From assembly GCA_900542595.1 (NCBI GenBank), contig UQOB01000006.1:1-30221 (forward strand): 30,221 nucleotides of DNA, given 5' to 3'. Below the pieces are notes generated by a model that saw only the letters and a list, made by a program, of their open reading frames with translations, was not told the origin of the DNA and made no database searches. Position 1 is the stretch's first letter. Every line of letters begins with the position of its first letter. The stretch comes from an uncultured Mollicutes bacterium (GTDB lineage Bacteria > Bacillota_I > Bacilli_A > RFN20 > CAG-826). Position numbers and translations under genes: made by a program. This document shows positions 24,447 through 30,221 of this stretch, one piece after another.

Positions 24447-24472
24447 AAGGGTTCCTTTGGGGCCCTTTTTTT
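24447..24472 (+). terminator. Terminator of gapA
   Basis: AAGGGTTCC/GGGGCCCTT with two U-G pairs and loop TTT is followed by a run of T. Confidence 0.88.
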
Positions 24473-24587
24473 GTTTTCTCTAAAAAAGAGAATGATATTA
24501 AGAATAAATAGAGCACTAAATTATTAGATGTTATCTTTCTTTTCTGCCTTTCCCTTTGTTTTAGTTTTCTTTTCGTTATTTTTTAAA

Positions 24588-24616
24588 TTGAGATTTTAAT
24601 TTTTATCAAGTAACAT
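24588..24616 (+). promoter_or_regulatory. Predicted promoter of the lipoprotein gene at 24637
   Basis: TTGAGA (24588-24593) and TAACAT (24611-24616) are 17 bp apart and lie just before the AGAAGG ribosome site (24626-24631). Confidence 0.55.
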
Positions 24617-24636
24617 TACGGCGAAAGAAGGTATTT

Positions 24637-25815
24637 ATGAAAAAATCTTACTTACTCGTGGCTCTTGGAAGCCTCCTCGTTCTCGCATCGTGTGAATCGG
24701 GAACATCCTCCACGGGCGGTGACGGTACTTCTATCGGCCCGGTCGAAGGAGAAACAATCGATGCAGCAGTCGCTGCGACTGCTCTCGGGACTGCTCTTGA
24801 AGAAATTGACTTAAGCGGCGTTAAAGCTACTGTTAACCTTGATGGTAAAGCCAATATGCAACAAGAGATGGTCGCCTATAGCAGCTCTAATGGTGAAACC
24901 ACTTTTACTCTTTATGGTGATATTACTACTAATAACTCTTTCAAAAATTTAACTGTCAATGCTGAACTCGATGGTTTAGCTGCTGAATGCACGACCGCTG
25001 ATTTATATGGCTCAGCGACCCTAACCGGTGGCTATCAAGCGACCCTTGATTCTGTCTATAGTGATGGCGATGGAAAAGTTTATACTGAGGAAGAACTTAA
25101 AGCGCTTAATATCAGTCTTCCTCCGTTTGACGAAGTCAATCTCCCTTCCTTAAACGAAGAAGTTCACATTTATGGTGATAAATTATATTTCGATCTCAGC
25201 AAAGGATTAAGTGATTTTATTAACAGTGTAATCGCTGCTACAAGCGGCACAACAACGAGCCAAGCTCCTGCTCTTGACTTAACTAAATTTATGACTCCGG
25301 TGTTTGGCGAAATTCCGCTTGATTTAACCACTGTTTCTACAACAATTGCTCAAATTAGCTCTGAACTTAATACTTATCTTCCGTTGGTTTCTATGATTGG
25401 TACTGCTTCTTATACTAAAGGAGCGGATGATATCTATGGCATTCACGTCGATGTCAGCGAAGCGCAAGTTAAGAAGTTAATGGTGGATTTAATTGTTGCT
25501 AACCTTACCACTGGCCAAGAAACAGCAGAAGAACTTGCAGCTAAGAAACAGATGATTTCTTCGATCATTGCGCCCATTTCACTCGGAGCTTGGAAAATTG
25601 ATCTCAACTATAAGAATGATGGAAGCTATTTTGCGTTAGCTCTTACCGATATTGTCGTTGATGGCGGTATCAGCATCCCGGAAACAATGAGTATGGATTT
25701 TGACATCGATTTAGATTTGAATGTCGTCATTGAAACCGGTGTCACTGTCGATGATAGTTGGGAACCGACTGGAGATTATCTTGACTTATCTGGAAACACC
25801 GTTCCTGAAGCGTAA
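24637..25815 (+). CDS. Lipoprotein of unknown function
   Basis: This is a predicted surface lipoprotein of 392 residues, lipobox LASC with lipidated Cys19, followed by a short Gly/Ser/Thr linker. The mature part alternates polar and hydrophobic residues in long beta-type stretches (ATVNLDGKANM, LTVNAELDGLAAE, WKIDLNYKNDGSYFALALTD, MDFDIDLDLNVVIETG) with helical spacers (ALGTALEEIDLSG, AQVKKLMVDLIVANL). It contains no enzyme motif, no repeats like those of the other lipoproteins and no Cys after position 19. The pattern would suit a lipid- or substrate-binding beta fold, but I do not recognise a family. It has its own promoter and terminator between gapA and pgk, which is unusual for that neighbourhood. 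Codon choice looks less biased (more CTT/ACT/GCT) than in gapA and pgk. Confidence 0.8.
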   Translation: MKKSYLLVALGSLLVLASCESGTSSTGGDGTSIGPVEGETIDAAVAATALGTALEEIDLSGVKATVNLDGKANMQQEMVAYSSSNGETTFTLYGDITTNNSFKNLTVNAELDGLAAECTTADLYGSATLTGGYQATLDSVYSDGDGKVYTEEELKALNISLPPFDEVNLPSLNEEVHIYGDKLYFDLSKGLSDFINSVIAATSGTTTSQAPALDLTKFMTPVFGEIPLDLTTVSTTIAQISSELNTYLPLVSMIGTASYTKGADDIYGIHVDVSEAQVKKLMVDLIVANLTTGQETAEELAAKKQMISSIIAPISLGAWKIDLNYKNDGSYFALALTDIVVDGGISIPETMSMDFDIDLDLNVVIETGVTVDDSWEPTGDYLDLSGNTVPEA

Positions 25816-25835
25816 ATTTTAAATAACAAGCAATG

Positions 25836-25857
25836 AACCGCCTTCGGGCGGTTTTTT
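25836..25857 (+). terminator. Terminator of the lipoprotein gene
   Basis: AACCGCC/GGCGGTT with a UUCG-type tetraloop is followed by a T-run. Confidence 0.95.
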
Positions 25858-25910
25858 CGTATTATCTATAGCAAAACCTCGTTATTTTATTTGATTTATC
25901 GATTTTTAAC

Positions 25911-25986
25911 TCAAAGATAATATTTTCTTTGAATGCTATTTCTCTACCCCAAATTTATCTCTGTGCTATCATAGATAGCAAAGGAG
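25911..25986 (+). promoter_or_regulatory. pgk-tpiA promoter region with shared element and small palindrome
   Basis: An extended -10 TGCTATCAT (TATCAT 25967-25972) has no good -35 box. TTTGAATGCT (25928-25937) lies about 36 bp upstream, as before gapA. TCAAAG (25911) and CTTTGA (25927) form an inverted repeat. GCTATC-ATA-GATAGC (25965-25979) covers the -10 and predicted start. AAGGAG 25981-25986 is the ribosome site. Confidence 0.55.
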
Positions 25987-25994
25987 CAGAATAC

Positions 25995-27221
25995 ATGATT
26001 ACTGTTAATGATCTTCACGACTTAAAAGGAAAAGTCGTTTATGTCCGGGTCGATTTTAACGTCCCTCAAAAGGCTGGTGTCATCCGTGACAACAACCGGA
26101 TTGTCGCCGCTTTACCGACGATTACCAAACTCACCTCGCAAGGAGCGAGAGTGCTTTTGATGAGCCACCTCGGCAAAATCAAATGGAAAGAACCGGATCC
26201 CAATAAGATTGAAGAAATGAAGAAGGCCAACGATATGGCCCCGGTCGCAAAAGCTCTCCAAGGCCTTTTACCGGATACCAAAGTTCATTTCGTCAATGCG
26301 ACGAGAGGCGCGGCTTTAAAAGAAGCGGTCGAATCTCTGAAAGATGGAGAAATCCTCTTAGCCCAAAATACCCGTTACGAAAAGGGTGAAGAAAAGAATG
26401 ATCCCGAACTCGCGAAAGACTGGGCGAGCCTCTGCGATTCCTATGTGATGGATGCTTTCGGAAGCGCTCACCGGGCCCATGCTTCAACCGTCGGCGTTCC
26501 TTCGATCCTCAAAGCCGAAGGAAAACCGGTCGCGCTCGGTTATTTAATGATTAAGGAAGTTGAAAATCTTTCCCGCTGCGTGGAACCGAAAGCGGAAGAT
26601 AGACCTTACATCGCGATTCTCGGTGGTTTCAAAGTCAGCGATAAGATTAAAGTTATCGATAGCCTTCTCAAGAAGTGCGACAAGATCTTAATCGGTGGCG
26701 CGATGGCGTACACCTTTAAGAAAGCCTTAGGGCAAAAGGTTGGTCATAGCCCCGTCGAAGATGATCAACTTGATTATGCGAAAAAGTGCTACGAAGAAGC
26801 CAATGGCCGTTTACTCCTCCCCATCGATAGCGTCATCACCGATAGCTTCGACGAAAAAGAAGGAAGAGTTATCAAGACCGTGGAAGGGGATATCCCCGAT
26901 GGTTTCCAAGGCTGCGATATCGGTCCGAAGACCCAAAAGCTTTATCACGATGAAATCTTAAAAGCCAAACTCGTCTTCTGGAATGGCCCGATGGGTGTCT
27001 TCGAACAAAAGGACTTCCAACAAGGGACGATCGCGATTTGTGAAGCGATTAAAGAACTCGACGGCAAAGCCTTCACCGTTTGCGGCGGTGGCGATAGCGC
27101 TAGCGCCGTTAAACAATTCGGCTATAAACAATATTTCAGCCACGTTTCCACCGGTGGCGGTGCCTCGCTTGAAATGATTGAAAACGATGGCCACCTCCCG
27201 GGTGTCGATGTCTTAAGGTAA
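25995..27221 (+). CDS. pgk: Phosphoglycerate kinase
   Basis: This enzyme transfers phosphate from 1,3-bisphosphoglycerate to ADP, making ATP. The 408 residues include VYVRVDFNVP at the N-terminus, AQNTRYEKGEEKNDPEL, MDAFGSAHRAHAS, LGGFKVSDKI (usually GGAKVSDK), GPMGVFE, the nucleotide-site GGGDSASAVKQFG and HVSTGGGASLEMIE. The loop usually reading SHLGRP reads SHLGKIKWKEPDPNK, so the substrate-side Arg is Lys. I chose ATG 25995, with AAGGAG 8 nt upstream and the family N-terminus; the open frame from 25929 would place translation across the promoter. tpiA follows after 5 bp, so the genes form an operon. Confidence 0.97.
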   Translation: MITVNDLHDLKGKVVYVRVDFNVPQKAGVIRDNNRIVAALPTITKLTSQGARVLLMSHLGKIKWKEPDPNKIEEMKKANDMAPVAKALQGLLPDTKVHFVNATRGAALKEAVESLKDGEILLAQNTRYEKGEEKNDPELAKDWASLCDSYVMDAFGSAHRAHASTVGVPSILKAEGKPVALGYLMIKEVENLSRCVEPKAEDRPYIAILGGFKVSDKIKVIDSLLKKCDKILIGGAMAYTFKKALGQKVGHSPVEDDQLDYAKKCYEEANGRLLLPIDSVITDSFDEKEGRVIKTVEGDIPDGFQGCDIGPKTQKLYHDEILKAKLVFWNGPMGVFEQKDFQQGTIAICEAIKELDGKAFTVCGGGDSASAVKQFGYKQYFSHVSTGGGASLEMIENDGHLPGVDVLR

Positions 27222-27226
27222 GCCTC

Positions 27227-27988
27227 ATGCGGAAGAAATTTTTACTCGGTAACTGGAAAATGAATAAGACGGTCTCGGAGGCGAAAGACTTCGCCTCTCA
27301 GGCCAGTGATATGGTCGCTTTAGCTAAAGCCCATGACGTGGAAATCGGGATCGCTCCGACTTTCATTTGTTTACCGGGCGTCATCGAAGTGGCCCCGAAA
27401 GGCTTAATCATTTCCAGCCAAAACTGCAATGAACATGATTCCGGTGCTTATACCGGGGAAGTCAGTGTTCCAATGTTAAAAGATATTGGGGTCACCCACG
27501 TCATCATCGGGCACTCCGAACGCCGGGAATATAACGGGGAAACCTCCGTTGCTTGTAACGCTAAAATTAAGAACATCCTTAAATACGGTTTAACTCCCGT
27601 CTATTGCTGCGGGGAAAGCCTCGAAACCTTTGAAAAGGGGGAAACGATGGACTTCGTCAAAACCCAAATCATCGAAGGTTTCAAAGATTTAAGTGGGGAA
27701 GATGCTAAGAAAGTCGTCATCGCCTATGAACCAATCTGGGCGATTGGCACCGGTAAGAGCGCAACCCAAGAAATCGCCGAAAACACCATCAAAGGTATCA
27801 GAGATATCTTAAAAGGTTTATATGGGGAAGAAGTTTCCGAAGAAATCCGTATCCTCTACGGGGGCAGCGTGAAACCGGAAAACATCAAAACCTATATGGC
27901 CGCGAAAGATATCGATGGAGCCTTAGTCGGTGGAGCATCGCTCAAACCGGATAGCTTCCTCGCTCTCCTTCAAGGAGTCATCGCATGA
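27227..27988 (+). CDS. tpiA: Triosephosphate isomerase
   Basis: This enzyme interconverts dihydroxyacetone phosphate and glyceraldehyde-3-phosphate. At 253 residues it has normal length. Catalytic residues are in place: Lys11 in GNWKMNK, His in IIGHSERR, and Glu in AYEPIWAIGTGK. The phosphate-binding LYGGSVKPEN and VGGASL are conserved. The start lies 5 bp after the pgk stop, with AAGGT overlapping the end of pgk. The TGA stop overlaps the start of the next membrane-protein gene (ATGA), so all three genes are translated from one mRNA. Confidence 0.97.
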   Translation: MRKKFLLGNWKMNKTVSEAKDFASQASDMVALAKAHDVEIGIAPTFICLPGVIEVAPKGLIISSQNCNEHDSGAYTGEVSVPMLKDIGVTHVIIGHSERREYNGETSVACNAKIKNILKYGLTPVYCCGESLETFEKGETMDFVKTQIIEGFKDLSGEDAKKVVIAYEPIWAIGTGKSATQEIAENTIKGIRDILKGLYGEEVSEEIRILYGGSVKPENIKTYMAAKDIDGALVGGASLKPDSFLALLQGVIA

Positions 27989-28716
27989 CCGATTCCTCTT
28001 TAGCTTTTAGCCAAGACACCGGAAAGGTTAAGACCAAGTTCTTAGCCCTTATCTTCTTATATTTAGCGTTAGGGGTCTTTGTCACTCTGGGAGTAGGGCT
28101 TCTCTATTCCTATATCTTATGGTCAAGTTTTGAAGCTGGCTCTAATGAGATGGCGATCGCTTATATGGCGACGTTCGCTATTAGCGGAATCGGAATCTTC
28201 GTGATGATGATCATCAATAGCGTCTATATCAGTAAAACCAATAAAGCTCCGTGGGTGGGTTTCCTCATCTTCGCGGTTCTCTATGGGTTATTGTTTAGCG
28301 GGGTCCTCTTAACCGGGCTTATCACCTTCTATACTTTGATGGAAGCCTTAGGGATCACGACAGGTTTATTCCTCATCATGTTCTTACTCGGGTATTTCTC
28401 AAAGATTAATTGGAACCCCATCGCCTTCATCGCTCTTACGATGTTGATCGGTGTCTTGCTGGTCTCGATGTTCTTCGGGATCTGGTATTTGATTAGCCCC
28501 AGCACCTTTATGCTTCTGGACTTCATCATTTCCATCATCTTCATCATCGCGGTCACCTTGATTGTCGGGGTGGACGCAAATCGAGCAGCGAAGATTGCAG
28601 CCACCGGGATGGCGAACAATAACTTAGCCCTCTTCATGGCCTATAACTTCTACGTTGATTTCATTGGGATTTTCCTCCGGGTCTTGTTGTTGCTAGCCTC
28701 TTCGAGGAATAACTGA
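27985..28716 (+). CDS. Bax-inhibitor-1 family (TMBIM/YetJ-like) membrane protein
   Basis: This integral membrane protein has 243 residues and about seven hydrophobic segments. The C-terminal part matches the Bax inhibitor-1 family: GVDANRAAKIA (family form LYDTQxI) followed by NFYVDFIGIFLRVLLLL and a short basic tail (family form LSLYLDFINLFLxLLRL). The two Asp residues of these motifs, about Asp197 and Asp225, correspond to the pair that controls pH-dependent calcium leak in B. subtilis YetJ. The N-terminal DTGKVKTKFLALIFLYLALG also fits the family. The role would be a calcium-leak or stress-related channel. The ATGA overlap with tpiA and AAGGAG at 27972-27977 indicate coupling to the glycolytic operon, which is unusual. 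The family call rests on motif reading. Confidence 0.78.
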   Translation: MTDSSLAFSQDTGKVKTKFLALIFLYLALGVFVTLGVGLLYSYILWSSFEAGSNEMAIAYMATFAISGIGIFVMMIINSVYISKTNKAPWVGFLIFAVLYGLLFSGVLLTGLITFYTLMEALGITTGLFLIMFLLGYFSKINWNPIAFIALTMLIGVLLVSMFFGIWYLISPSTFMLLDFIISIIFIIAVTLIVGVDANRAAKIAATGMANNNLALFMAYNFYVDFIGIFLRVLLLLASSRNN

Positions 28717-28730
28717 TTTAAAGAAAACGA

Positions 28731-28758
28731 AAGCCGCTCCGAAATGGAGCGCTTTTTT
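28731..28758 (+). terminator. Terminator of the pgk-tpiA operon
   Basis: AAGC(C)GCTCC pairs with GGAGCGCTT (one bulged C), loop GAAAT, followed by six T. Confidence 0.9.
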
Positions 28759-28842
28759 CTATATATACAGATATATAAAGAGGGGAAGAAAAGAGGGATT
28801 TTAGCCGTGAAAGGGCTTTCTAAAAAAAGTTATAAAATTCTC

Positions 28843-28870
28843 TTGACGGATACTTGGAAAACGATAGAAT
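28843..28870 (+). promoter_or_regulatory. rRNA promoter P1
   Basis: TTGACG (28843-28848) and TAGAAT (28865-28870) are 16 bp apart. An A-rich stretch immediately upstream (28821-28837) could act as an UP element. Confidence 0.75.
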
Positions 28871-28959
28871 TATCAACGCTGAAACTTAAGTCGAACGGCT
28901 CGGGTGACAGCTATCCGTATAGCTACGAAAACAACAATTAAAAAAATTAAAAATAATTG

Positions 28960-28988
28960 TTGACATCGCTTGCGGAAAAGAATAATCT
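28960..28988 (+). promoter_or_regulatory. rRNA promoter P2
   Basis: A perfect -35 TTGACA (28960-28965), a 17-bp spacer and -10 TAATCT (28983-28988) follow an A/T-rich stretch. The predicted start near 28995 coincides with the beginning of the leader hairpin. Confidence 0.85.
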
Positions 28989-28994
28989 AGTAAT

Positions 28995-29060
28995 GCACAA
29001 ATTCGGGTAGGACCTAGCTTCCCGAAGGGAAGAAATTTGTGCGGCTGATCTTTGAAAACT
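28995..29060 (+). promoter_or_regulatory. 16S rRNA leader: hairpin and boxA antitermination site
   Basis: GCACAAATT (28995-29003) pairs with AATTTGTGC (29034-29042), enclosing a second hairpin TTCCC-GAA-GGGAA (29019-29031). It is followed by TGATCTTTGAAAACT (29046-29060), matching the boxA-type antitermination sequence of Bacilli rRNA leaders. The rest to the 16S start (29061-29146) is AT-rich and holds no gene. Confidence 0.75.
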
Positions 29061-29146
29061 AAACAGATGTACAAACACTAACGTCGATTCCGAATATATA
29101 AAGAATCAATTAACCAGTTAATAATTTAAATGAACTAGATCAACAA

Positions 29147-30221
<1,075 letters not shown>

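Noticed and set aside
25929..25994. Upstream extension of pgk to ATG 25929
   Set aside because: It would cover the -10 box and the ribosome site; the family N-terminus fits ATG 25995.
28744..28941. 65-codon ORF upstream of the 16S gene
   Set aside because: It overlaps the pgk operon terminator and rRNA promoter P1, and has no convincing ribosome site.

Overview
The window looks like chromosomal DNA from an anaerobic, fermentative member of the Bacillota (class Bacilli sensu lato), probably one of the uncultured Mollicutes-related gut lineages such as RF39, Acholeplasma-like or Erysipelotrichales-like groups. The basis is a Bacilli-type rRNA leader (tandem -35/-10 promoters and boxA) and 16S rRNA, the uvrA-lgt-ppaX-trxB-whiA gene order typical of Bacillota, a pyruvate:ferredoxin oxidoreductase, five lipoproteins and an Lgt. 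TGA is used as stop and TGG as Trp, so the Mycoplasma/Spiroplasma genetic code does not apply. The exact lineage is inference.

Layout. (1) 3-7463: an operon with two CUT1-type ABC permeases (the first cut by the window edge), two tandem paralogous solute-binding lipoproteins, a staphylococcal-nuclease-like lipoprotein with OB-like domains, and a small lipoprotein, closed by a strong terminator. No ATPase gene is in view. (2) 7510-7669: a tRNA-Lys(CTT) unit with its own promoter and terminator, followed by about 460 bp of AT-rich DNA without a gene. (3) 8127-11586: a minus-strand DUF368 (PopT-like) undecaprenyl-phosphate translocase, and divergently a 756-residue modular lipoprotein that shares a C-terminal-type domain with the small lipoprotein of the first operon. 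(4) 11599-15265: monocistronic nifJ (PFOR). (5) 15279-15717: a small XRE regulator and a convergent tRNA-Pro(GGG) sharing a bidirectional terminator. (6) 15777-23298: uvrA, an unusually large lgt, a HAD phosphatase, a thioredoxin-reductase-like flavoprotein, whiA and a small XRE regulator, mostly overlapping. (7) 23304-28758: gapA, a lone lipoprotein, then pgk-tpiA plus a Bax-inhibitor-1-like membrane protein. (8) 28843-end: rRNA promoters P1 and P2, leader, and the first ~1,075 bases of a 16S rRNA gene.

How the parts connect. GapA, Pgk and TpiA give lower glycolysis, and PFOR turns pyruvate into acetyl-CoA plus reduced ferredoxin. The thioredoxin-reductase-like protein keeps its FAD motif and CxxC but has lost both NADPH-binding motifs, so it may draw electrons from ferredoxin. 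That would link the PFOR product to thiol redox balance. The first operon combines a surface nuclease with an ABC importer and resembles a nucleic-acid scavenging system. The most interesting items are that operon, the NADPH-motif-less reductase, the roughly double-length Lgt, several candidate leaderless starts (-10 box ending 6-8 nt before ATG), and a sequence element shared upstream of gapA and pgk.
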